Assembly: GCA_009741485.1 (NCBI GenBank)
Contig: CM019216.1
Coordinates: 43,276,367-43,340,366 of the forward strand
DNA from: Malurus cyaneus samueli
Lineage: Eukaryota > Chordata > Aves > Passeriformes > Maluridae
Length of the DNA: 64,000 nucleotides
Reading direction: 5' to 3'
In this document: positions 11,501 to 22,478 of the stretch, piece after piece
Numbering within the stretch: position 1 is the stretch's first letter
Layout: every line of letters starts with the position of its first letter
Notes under the pieces: model-generated
What the model was told of the DNA's origin: nothing
Seen by the model: only the letters and a program-made list of their open reading frames with translations
Databases searched by the model: none
Program-made: the position numbers and the translations under genes

Positions 11501-14500
11501 CCATACTACATGTTCACATATTTAAATTTTTTAGATGTGAGACTATTATATTATTCCAACAATGTAGACATGATATAAAAGAATAAGTGGGAAAGAGCAC
11601 TAAAAATAAATGTATATAGGCTGTTTCTCTCTTTCAACACATAACAGAGACATTAAGCTTTTGAAGGGGAAAAAGTCCCACAATATTTTCACCATTTTAG
11701 TTATTTAAATACATATAATTTATTTAAAATATTGAATATTTTTTGTTGTTTTGTTAATATCTACTCTAAATATTAACATCAACCACAAAATTTTATTGGT
11801 GGGTGACACTTAAAATATTCTAAAATCAATAATACCTCAAAATAGATGATAGAACACATAATTTGTCCCCTAACTATAACAACACATTAAACTAAATCTA
11901 CAAAATACTGACCATGCCTCTGATATGCTTGAATTCACAAATCAGGAAAGAAGTAATGGGCTCAAACTTATGTTACTTTTACTCACTTTCTCTCAAGAGA
12001 GGGCAAATCTTGTACAGCCACTATTTCAGCACTTCTAGACTTCCTTTTGCAAGGCTTCTGTGCCTGTTTTTTGTAGTATGTGATTAACTCGGTAAAATAG
12101 GGTGCAAAATTGGATATGAGTGTCCCACTTTTTAGACTCTAATGCCACTTGTATGTGTCTGGAATGATTTCCTCTGTCTTATTTTCTATGTCCCTGTACA
12201 CGCTCTCTGGCACTTTCCTGTTTGACTGCAGAAATACATTTTGCTGACAGTTTTGTGGTTCTGTTTATTGTGTTTGTGATCCCAGGTCCTTTCCCTTCTT
12301 TCTGCCCAATATGCCCATTTAATACGCACTGTGTCTGACTGCTTTTAACCCAAAAGCTCTTAACCTTGCACCTACATATTTAAAAAAAATAAAAAATATA
12401 GAGTTCTCCCTCCTTCTGTCCAGCTAAATACACAGTGTGGGTTTTCACATGATAGTAAATATAATAATTATATTTAGCAGTCTTCAAAGCACCCTGCAGA
12501 TCTGATCAAACCAGTGATCAGTGCAACACCACACAGCAAGGACTTGTGTCAAGGTTCCAAAATTGAGGCATTATAATAATTTTGATGGATTACATGCATC
12601 ATTTAATGGTGCACACAGAGCTGTTCAATGGATTAAATGACACTGAGCAGACACAGAACAGAGGGGTATCTTTTGATCCTTAGGGGATTTCACTGTAGGC
12701 TGTGCCTACCCAAAACTTCAGATCACCTATCTAAAATGTTTCATTATTTGCTAGCCAGTCCACAGTGTACTTCATAATATCTGGAATCAAATGTCCCGTT
12801 GCTCTCACTTTTCCTTTTTCTCCCAGCTCACAAACATCATGATTCTATTGCAGAATCTCCCCAGCAAAGCAAAGAAGGAAGGGATACAATCCCAGTGTGT
12901 ATCAAGGGTGTGAAGCTGAAGAAGCAACATATTCGAGAAGGTGGTTTTGTATTTTTGAATAAATGTGGTGCCACAAAAAAGAGATGGCTAACGTGTAAGA
13001 AAAGAAGAGTAGACAAACTGTTTCTCTGGGTTTTCAGCAACACCTGGACACCATATCCTCATTCACACAAAGTTAAAAAGTCCAATTCCTCTGGCCAGAG
13101 GTGGCAAGTTTTCTCTAAAATATATATGAATGTTCTCCATGCCTTTTTTCAGCAATCAACATTGCAAATTGTGGAGCAATTGAACCAATGGTAGCAATAG
13201 GAACACAACAAATGACACTCAGGCTACTCTGCAGCTACAACTGTCCTGAAGCTCTCCATGTCTCAATGCACAAGGCTGTAACAAACCCCTGTGCACTTGA
13301 CAGAGACTCTGCTTTTTCAGTGTCTCAGTTACTGATGAGAAAATACTGATACAATAGGAATGTATTATTAAAATACGTATCTTAATAAACAATATCTATT
13401 AAACACAAAGTTGGATGCATTTTTTTCAATTTTCCTTCATTAATTTATTTTTTTTCTCATTTTAATTTTCAGGGTTCCTCTATCTTTCTTTTTCTTTGCT
13501 GCTACTTCCAAGTTCCCTAACATATTTTGCTCTTTATTTTTTTCTCTCTCTCTTTCCCAGTCCGAGATCATCCCTCTTTTCCTCCATCTTTATCCTTTAG
13601 TATAGCCATAAACTATTTCTCCTGTAGGTCATTTTATCATCTTTACCACAAAGATTTTGTCCAGAACATTGACCATCCACATTCACAGATTTTTCAAGCA
13701 GAATGACTGATGTTTAAAGCACAGAGTGCCTCAGGAGACACTGAAAAACTACAAAACCAGCAAAAACCCATAAATGTAATGACATCAGAAAACTACTCAA
13801 TCCCATCTCAGTCATATAGCATTTTAGGCCAATTTTACAACTGCTAATGCACTGGATGGGGGAAGCTGGCTGCATAATTACTGTTAATTATTGGGGAAAT
13901 GGATGGAGAGTAAGCGTAGTTTCACCTCTCCAAACACACTGTTGAATGGAATAAATTAGCACCATTGCTCCTTGTGCCTACAGCTTGTTTTTAAGAATCA
14001 CTGCCAAGTGGCACTAAGAAGAAAACTTGTAATGTTTCTGTTAACACTGAAGCAAGGGCATTTTACTCAGAAACAAGGACTACTTGCCTCAGGGTAGCTC
14101 CTGGGGTGGAAAAAAATTCATAAAAAGGGGCGTAGATCTGATCAAATCTCTTAGCCTCTAGAGTGGGAATCTTGCACTCTTTTTTTTGCCCTGACAAGTC
14201 CTAATTGCTGGGCTATGTCATGGTGAACTTTGATCCTTCCCCACATATCCATATAGGTACAATTCATAGCTGTCCAATACCAAATTCAGGTCACTTAAAA
14301 TCCAAGCTGCATTGATGACGGTTCAGGTCAAATCAAAGCATTGAGGAAGTTTATACAAACACAGCCAGCTCAGATCCCAAGTTATGCATCTGTTTTAGAC
14401 CGGGTCTTCATACATTTGGCAGGAATTTCAGGCGAAGCCATGTGGCATGTCTGCATTTCTTCAGGAGAAAAGCTGAGAGTTGGGGCAGAAAGCCTGGCAT

Positions 14501-16552
14501 AAGTGACCCATCCCTAAAACAGACACAACTCACAAGGGTCACACTGGGGGAAGAGTTGCTCATCTGAAAACATGGCAGATGAGTTTGGGACAAGGGCTCA
14601 CCCATGCAGGATCCCTTCACAGGCCAGGCCAATGGCTGTGGAACAGAAATCCAGCAAGAATTTTCTGCCCCCCAATACTCCGACCCTGTGTGGGTTTAGA
14701 GGGGGCTCAAGAACCCAGCTCCCTGGCATCAATATTTTGCTCTCTACCCAGCCACTTATTTCTAAATCAGAAAACTGCCCCAAGGCTGACTTCATTTCTG
14801 CTTTCTTAGCAAATGGGACTGTGCATCACTGGCAGTATTTGCTTTAGGTTCCAGTCATGAACAACCAGTGCAGATAAGATCACATCAGATATCTCATCAG
14901 TTCAGTAATTAGGCTCAGGATGGATTTTGTTTCTGTTTGCAGTTAGAATTTTCTTTTTCTAAATTTCAGAGATGAGCAGAAAATGGAAAACACATTGTAG
15001 AACCATGTTTTGTCAAAAATGCTTTTTTCCTTTTTTAATCAAATTTCATCTTGGTCAAGATTTTCCAAGTAAACATGAGAAATTATTTGGCCAAATTAAT
15101 CCCGAGTGTATCTTAGTCTCTTGCACTGCAGGATTTAGCACAGAGCCAAGCAGTTCAGGATGTTGGAAGAAAATGTTTTTGGAGTTACTAAATTACAGTC
15201 TCCATAGTGACTTTCTTGCCATATGTTAAACAAGCAAGAAGACAAAACACACTGGGGAAGATTCTCCTCTAGCAAAAATAAGCAGATGTATAATAGAACA
15301 ACTTTCACTCACTTGTGTAGAGACATTGTTTCAGTGAAGACTGGATTATACCTTGACAAGATAACTTCAGTCTTCTGTGGTGAGGGATCTCACAGTAGCT
15401 GTGAGAGGCAACGCAAGGAAAGGTGCCTGGGGAAGGGGACAGGAGAATTAGAAGAATGGGGGAGGGAGAGCCATGGCAAGAAGTAGAGGGAAGGGGGTGT
15501 TTTATGATTTTTTGCTATGGGGCATAAAGTTGTTTAAAGCTGGAGTTCAAAAGTGCATAAGGTTTCAAATAAAGCCTTGCTGCTGACATTTTAAAGGTCT
15601 TTTTTTTTCTTAAATTATGGCAACCACAAGCACCACCTGCCTCCCTTGTATAACAGAAATACTAACATTTATGTAGCTTACTGGAATATTTTGAAGGTCA
15701 ATTATTTGCCATCAGCATAGAACTTAAAATGTCTATGCAATAATACAGTTACTTATGCTTATATTTATTTCAATAATAATGTTTTATATGGACTACTAGT
15801 ATAGTCCAAAAACTTTACAGATATATTTAACACTAGCTATATTTTAAACATAGCTTTTATATTGAAGAAAATAAGATTAGGATGCCTTGAAAACTTCTTA
15901 TTTAGAGATCTGTATCTGGTAAGAAAAAAAAAAGAGGTGAAGCTTTAACATGTGTACTTTATTTTATGTGATGTATTTTAATTGTATATGCATTGACTTG
16001 TACTGCTTTTATTACAATGGACTCCTGGATATCACACAACACTTTGAGATTCTCTAAAGAAAGCCTGAAATAACTTTCAATCTTTTAGTCATTGTCTTTC
16101 AATTACACAGAATTCTTGTGATGTTTACCTGAAGTATTCAAGCTTTAAAACCCAGGCATCTATTTTCAGAAAAGCCTGGCAGGGAGATGTTGTTTCTTAT
16201 TTTCTAATGAGAAAGTTTTTAATTGCTACAATATGATGAATGTATTATGTGGGTTAGTGAGTTAGTTGTAGAAAACCAAAATTTTGCCTGGGTAGTAAAT
16301 AACGAGTGAAGAACAAAAGCAAGAATATATATTTAATATATAATTAATTTTCTTGTAGCCTACATTTAGGGATTTCACCCCAACAATTGTAGGAGGAAAA
16401 AAGATGTTTCTGCGCATTCAAGAAATGGCCTTAAACACTACTGTGACCCTCAAAATGTTAATCAGGAATTTTCTTTTGCTGTTATTTTCTTTCTAAGACA
16501 GCATTTTTTTTTCCCCAGTTCCCCTTTACCTCATGATACATACCTCCTAGAA
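8556..16552. other. non-coding sequence, no gene recognised
   Basis: About 8 kb with no recognised repeat family or exon. The frame at 12778-13194 is open for about 139 codons, has no ATG near its start, a splice-acceptor-like pyrimidine tract ending in CCCAG at 12826, and an AATAAA at 13384-13389. It matches no protein I recognise and may be open by chance. The interval 14400-14850 is noticeably more GC-rich than its surroundings but I could not assign it. Confidence 0.55.
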
Positions 16553-16596
16553 GGAAGAAAGGAAGGAAGGAAGGGAGGGAGAGCAGAAGGAAGGAT
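16553..16596. repeat. (AAGG)n purine microsatellite
   Basis: A short G/A-only run built from AAGG and AGGG tetramers, imperfect, with an interruption near its 3' end. Confidence 0.85.
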
Positions 16597-17034
16597 TTGC
16601 ATTATTTTTCATGAATACTAGAGCAAAGGAGAAGGAGCTTCTCAGAAGTCATTGTGACCGTGCTGCAATAAGCAGTTTTGAGGTCATGATCACTTTCAGA
16701 AAATATCTGGCTTGAAGAAGGTAAAAATTGTGTTTGGGCGGATTGGGAAAATCAGAGCCTGATGATGTTTTTGTCTCGCAAGAAATTGGCCAGATCTGGC
16801 TGTGTTGTAGCTGAGGCAAGGACGTGTGTATGCAGACAGAAGATTCAAGAGAAAAGCATCTCAGGCAGACTCTCAAGCAGGCACCTCCCTGGACTTTGAT
16901 CAGTATTGCTATTTTGCAGTAGACTTGTGTTGTCTTCCACCTCTACTGTAATTTGAACTGTACTGCAAAGTATACAGCTTATTTATGCTGCTCAATTTTG
17001 GACTAGAATAGTACAATGCATGCTGGGCACACGG

Positions 17035-17118
17035 ATTATTATTATTATTAATGTATTATTATTGTTATTGTTGTTGTTGTTGTTATTGTTGTTGTTGTTG
17101 TTATTGTTATTGTTATTT
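17035..17118. repeat. compound ATT/GTT trinucleotide microsatellite
   Basis: The array starts as (ATT)n, passes through a mixed block, and becomes mostly (GTT)n with interspersed ATT units. On the minus strand it reads as poly-Asn, a composition artefact. The mix of the two units is what A-to-G transitions in an ageing (ATT)n array, followed by expansion of the mutated unit, would produce. Confidence 0.95.
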
Positions 17119-20100
17119 AAAAGGGTTTGGAAGTCAACTGTGAAGCCACAGAGCTGAGACTTAGGGTACAGAATGCTCTTCAAATGGCTTGTGCTTGGTT
17201 TACAAGTTTCGGAGAAACCTCTTTGGAGATTTCCAGCTTCTGGAAACGTTGAAAATGCCTGTGAACAGCTCTGCTTACAGTATATCACAACTTTATATAC
17301 NNNNNNNNNNNNNNNTATATTTACTTAATTTTATGATATTCAAGCCAAGCAATCAGGTCCAGCCAATCACAGCTTTAGGAACACCAGAAAAGTGGTTAGA
17401 GTTCATGCCCAAAATTACTACAGTATAATGCTAATTGGAAGCATATCACACCATGAGATGATACGTGAACAACAGCAATGAAAGAACACAATGTTTAGCC
17501 TAAATAGTTGTTGCATCAGCATAATGTTTTGTAAGACTGGAAGATATTATTCCACTTTCATATTTTAATAACTAAATATAGATAGCTGTTACTGACAACA
17601 CCAATATTCTTCAGAAATATTACTGTGCCTTCATTCACTTTTTTTCTTTAACCAAATTATTTGCATCCTGAAATAATTCTTTTGCAAAGCATAATTTATG
17701 GTTGCATAGGCGTGTGGATGAAAAGCTCTCAGGTGATGATACAGGGCACATATTTATTTAGAGTCAGACTAGGGAAAGCATGACCTACTCTGAGCAGAGG
17801 ATGGTGGGAGGAACAGAATTACTACAGAAGTTAAACTGCTTCTGCCTGTACTAGAAAAGGCAGAGTCCAGGCATTCAAACAATACTTATTGCCATAATAA
17901 TCAGTCTCTGCATCCTCTTTTATTCCTGTCGTGGTCACATAAATGGGACTCCAACTCCCAGTGCAGGAGGTGGTGGGTGGAAGCGTGAAGAGCTCTGGAT
18001 TCTACACATGGGTCTCTAGCAGGTGTGGGAGAAAGGCATTGTTGGCTGCAAAGAACAGGTACAAGGAGGAAACTTTCTGCCTCTCACAAGTTTCTGCAGC
18101 TACATTCAGCCCTTGTCAGCCATCTAAGCCTTCTGCTTGGGTTAGAAAACCCAGGTTTTTGGGAGAACAAATACTCTCTATATTATTTGTTGAGTCTGTG
18201 CTTTTTCCTTTCAGTGCTGTCACTATTTTTGCATTTGCAATGAGCAGTAAAGGTGGAGAGCACAGTATGTCAGATTCCTTTTGGCTGGCTCCCAACAGAG
18301 TGGTTATTTTGCAAAAATTATGAAAATTTAGGTTAAATGATATTACCAATAACCTCATTCTCTTTGATTTTACAAGTTTGAAAACTGTTGACTATGTTCC
18401 AGAGCAACCATGCCCTAAAAAATAGTTTAGCCAAGCCTGCTGAAACAGACAAGATAAACAGAAAGAAGGCTTAAATTATTTGATTCATAAATCTTTAAGT
18501 ATATTAATTCACCCACTTGCTCAGATATGTTAATAATATTCTATGTATTCCTGGAATTAGAACATCTTATTCCTGAAAAGATCTCACTGAAAAGCTGTAA
18601 AATATTTTTCAGTTTTTAAAATGATAACATTTTTTAAAAAAGCTTTCAATACCTAATTTAATGGTTACAATGTCATTAAAGTTAATTATCAAGTAACCAT
18701 CACAGAGCAAAAACATTACTTGCAGTGTGAATTAATTCACATCACTGAAGTAGTAGAGTAAATGAACCACAAACTGATGGTGCTCAACTCCAAATGAAGC
18801 ACACCATGTGATTTTACAAGCATTTTGAAAATTATCACCTATTTTTGGCCCAAATCTAGCTCTGACACTGCCCTTTCAACTGCTATGCTGAAGCTTCAGC
18901 TCCAGAATTGTCTGTGCTGGTTAATACCTGTAACATTTTTCTAGCAGAGGTCACTTAGGGTTTGGATGAAGTCAGATGGTTCCTACTTCCTCCATGGGTT
19001 GTGAGATAGATAGATAAGAGCTCACTCGTAGGCCAGAGTGTATGTGCAAACAGAGTTTGCAAAAAGATCCAGGAAGACCTTTGCCCATCATTGTGCTGCT
19101 CTTTGACTAACAATACATCTATGCAAACAATTTAGCTTGACTTGCTCAGGGGATCACCATTTTAAAACAACTGTGTGGTGCTGATAACCTCCTGTGCGAG
19201 TGCAAGGTAACCTAAAAGGGGCTTAAAATAAGCTGTGGCCTTCCTCACATCTTCTTCCCACTGAAAAAAAAGAAGTCAGTTCAGGAATCAGGAGTAGCTT
19301 CCCACACAGTTTCTGCCTTCTCAGTATTCTGTTCACAGCTCGCACAACTGCTTCCAGGATCCCAGCAAATGTATAGCCGAGCCAGTTCGGACACAATTGC
19401 CCCTTGAAAACTGGAATTGTTCTCATGAGCTTTGGATAGTTGACTAATTCCTGCTGAGAATAACACTGTTCACCCTTTCTTTACAGTCTATTTATACTTC
19501 CACTTTTTTTTTAAGTTTAAGGAACTTTTACTCCCTAGCACTCCCAAAGACGGATGCTCTGCAATATCCAGCACAATATGCTTCTGATTTAACTTTCCCT
19601 TCCTTTATTTCCAAAATGAATAGTTTCATCTGCTTTTCACCCATGAGAAAATTTTTGCAGTCACTTCTCACTTCATTTTGTTCAGCTAAGGGCCTCAGTG
19701 GTCTCAGGTTAAAGCAGAAGGTGAATGGGGCCACTTGAAAGATTGTTTAAATGCTGCCTTCTTGCATCTCACATTCTAAAGTGACCCCCTGCATTGTTTG
19801 AAAAGATAATTAGGTGAAAGGAAGTAGAAAGAGCATTTCAATAAACACACTACAGTAAGACAACTACATCTTATTTCTGTGATTTGTATACTAAAATTTG
19901 CCATTTAGTGCCTTTTTGCAACTTGGGCTATAATATTACAGGAAAAAAAAAGGCTTGCTTACTTGCACTGCTGGAATGACATGGTGATATCTGTATGCAG
20001 AGATTATTTGTTAACTCCTGTTAAATCTAACGCTTGCTATGCACGGTGAGTGTATCTGTTTTCATGTTTTGCTCCGCACTCAAATAGCTGTTAGAAGCAT

Positions 20101-21466
20101 TTATCAGAAACAAAATTACTAGATTTATGACCAGGACCTTCTTTCCCCATTGAGCACATATTTCAGTGGAAGTATTGTTAGAGAGTTACATTGCTATATT
20201 TCTTGCTACACTGGGAGTCCAAAAGCAAGAACACATTAGTCTGATGAGCTTGGGTATAGTTTCCTGAATCAATAGTACTTCTTCAGCAGAGACCTAGTAA
20301 CAGACAATTGCATAATGAAGCTGTCTGTCTTTATTTACACAATGTATTACTGTATTCAGCAGGCCAGAAAGAATAGTTCTGTGTAGCAGCTGTCATTGTG
20401 TTTTTTTGCTTATCTCTGTCCTGTCTGCCAATGTTATAATTCACCAGCTGACACCCGTCTTGGCAGAGACTGAGCGCGGTGACTCGGTGCCAGAGCGACA
20501 ACAGTGCTCTGAACTATGACACGATTCATCCCCATCCCAGTCAGCAACAGGGTGCTCTTTTGGGCTTTTTCACTTTTTTTTTCCAAATAATTTCCAGCCT
20601 TGGGGATGCAAAGCAAGAAGGCTCTTGCAGGGGGGAGCAGTTACAGTTGTGCCCCACACTGTGGTGGATGCAGCAGGAAGGAAGGCAGGGTTAGGGGTGA
20701 AGCGTGATGGTGAGGGGCTGGATACAGGAGATACTCTGGGTGCTGTGGTTTATAGGAATCAGGAGGGAACGAGGTCAGGCTGCAAAAGCAGCATTCAAGG
20801 CTCTCTGGCACAAAAATTAAGGTACAATGTTGGATGTTTCTGACCCTGCCTTTGCTCAGAGGGGCAGAAGCTCATTGACTCCAGTGAGAGTGTTGGCTGC
20901 ATCTGGAGTGAAGCCAGGGAAAAAGGCACCAAGTAAAGATTTATGCATAGTTTTGAAAATGAAACATGAAAATCTGATTTTTTTTCTCTCTTTCTGCATC
21001 AAAATTTCCATGAACGCTCTTCCCTAACATTCTCGTTTTGTTCTTTGAATATTCATAGGAAATTTTCCCCCCTTGTTTTGGGTATTTTATGCCAAAATTT
21101 CTTTCTGCATCTCTTCCTCAGAGGATGTAAAGCTACAACAACTGTCAATTGTATATTCATAGACTTTTCTAAGTGAAAAAGTTGCACTTCAAGCAGTATT
21201 TAGCCCACATGGACTGTTTTTCAATTTAAGAAACACATTTGTTAATCAACTGAAGTCAATCAGAGACATTAAAGCTTGAAACTGAAATTGCACCTCCAGG
21301 CAAGTCTGTGATTCACAATTTAAGACAAGATTTTCTCATTCAAGCAGCACCCTTGCTCATTGAAAGAATCTGAGGTGGATCATGCTTCCATTGTCAGAAA
21401 TCCTTCAATGAATCATAATGGTACCAAAGTAACTGATTTTTTCTCTGGCCATTCTAAGTCTTATAC
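17119..21466. other. non-coding sequence, no gene recognised (contains 15-N gap)
   Basis: AT-rich sequence with a 15-N gap at 17301-17315 inside a TA-rich stretch. The interval 20430-20900 is more GC-rich and holds several CpGs, but it has no exon or repeat I can name. A few GATA units lie near 19005-19016. No gene is supported. Confidence 0.55.
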
Positions 21467-21535
21467 GTGAAGGAGAAGCAGGGAAAGAAAGGAGACAGAG
21501 AAAAAGAAAAAGTGAAGGAGGAGAAGAGGAGGAAG

Positions 21536-21643
21536 AGGCAGAAGAAGAAGAAGAAGAAGAAAGAAGAAGAAAGAAAGAAGAAGAAGAAGAAGAAAGAAGA
21601 AGAAGAAGAAGAAGAAGAAGAAGAAGAAGAAAGAGAAGAAGAC
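21536..21643. repeat. (GAA)n trinucleotide array
   Basis: About 105 bases of GAA units with a few GAAA interruptions, all purine on the plus strand, joined directly to the hexamer array that follows. The Glu/Lys, Ser/Phe or Leu reading frames across it on both strands are artefacts of composition. Long GAA/TTC tracts are known to form triplexes and to be unstable in vertebrates. Confidence 0.95.
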
Positions 21644-21761
21644 GGAAAAGGAAAAGGAAAAGGAAAAGGAAAAGGAAAAGGAAAAGGAAAAGGAAGAGAA
21701 AGGAAAAGGAAAAGGAAAAGGAAAAGGAAAAGGAAAAGGAAAAGGAAAAGGAAAAGGAAAA
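21644..21761. repeat. (GGAAAA)n hexanucleotide array
   Basis: Some 118 bases of the 6-bp unit GGAAAA, about 19-20 copies, with one interrupted unit near 21691-21703. It directly continues the GAA array, so the total pure-purine stretch is well over 200 bases. It ends about 40 bases before the 5' end of the CR1 fragment. Confidence 0.95.
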
Positions 21762-21799
21762 CCATAGATAATGGGAGAGAAAAGAGAGGAAGGAGGAAG

Positions 21800-22478
21800 G
21801 GCGTGCTGTGGAAAGGGACCTGGGGAGTCCTGATTGATGGAGGATTGAACATGGGTCAGCAGTGCCCTGGCAGCCAGGAGGGACAGCCCTGTCCTGGGGG
21901 ACATCAGGGACAGCATCGGCAGCCGGGCAAGGGAGGGGATTGTCCTGTTCTGCTCTGCACTGGGGTGGCCTCACCTCGAGTGCTGGGGGCAGTTTTGGGC
22001 ACCCATATATCAAAATGATATAAAGCTGTTAAAGAGTGTCCAAAAGAGGGAAACAAAGATGTTGAAGGCCCTGGACAAGAAGCCAGATGAGGAATGGCTG
22101 AGGTCACTTGGTCTGTCCAGGCTGGAAGAAACTGAGTGGAGACCTCACTGAAGTCTCATAAGGGGAGGAGGAGGGGCAGACCCTGCTCTCTTCTCTGTGG
22201 TGACAGTGACAGGAGCCAAGGGAATGTCATAAAGCTGTGTCAGGGGAGGTTTAGGTTGGATATTAGGAAAAAGGTTCTTCACCCAGAGGGTGATTGGACA
22301 CTGGAACAGGCTCCTCAGGGAAGCAGTCACAGCACCAGCCTGGCACAGTTAGGACAGTGCTCTAGGGCACATGGTGTGACTCCTGGTGATGGTGCTGTGC
22401 AGGGCCAGGAGCTGGACTCAGTGATCCTTGTGGATCCCTTCCAACCCAGCCTATTGTGTGATTCAGTGACTCTGTGAA
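21800..22478 (+). mobile_element. CR1 LINE, 5'-truncated 3' fragment, plus strand
   Basis: A non-LTR retrotransposon of the CR1 family, the dominant LINE of birds. The fragment starts in the C-terminal part of the ORF2 reverse-transcriptase protein: one frame gives LNMGQQC near the start and another gives [10 protein letters not shown] near 22240-22270. These are family-typical peptides, but they sit in different frames, so the copy is dead. The 3' end carries the characteristic CTTGTGGATCCCTTCCAACC stretch and a decayed ATTCTATG-type tail (about 22455-22478). It is severely 5'-truncated, as most CR1 copies are. The family call rests on recalled consensus features. Confidence 0.93.

Noticed and set aside
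16992..17288. Minus-strand frame with a poly-Asn run
   Set aside because: Produced by the ATT/GTT microsatellite; no flanking domain.
2685..17315. The three N runs as biological features
   Set aside because: They are assembly gaps next to homopolymer or AT-rich sequence.
21405..22018. Long open frames on both strands (up to 202 codons) rich in Lys/Glu/Arg or Ser/Phe/Leu/Pro
   Set aside because: They are generated by the GAA and GGAAAA arrays, which contain no stop codon in any frame, and run on into a dead CR1 copy. Not proteins.
22136..22477. 113-codon plus-strand open frame with [10 protein letters not shown]
   Set aside because: This is a decayed piece of the CR1 ORF2 C-terminus and 3' UTR, not a host gene.
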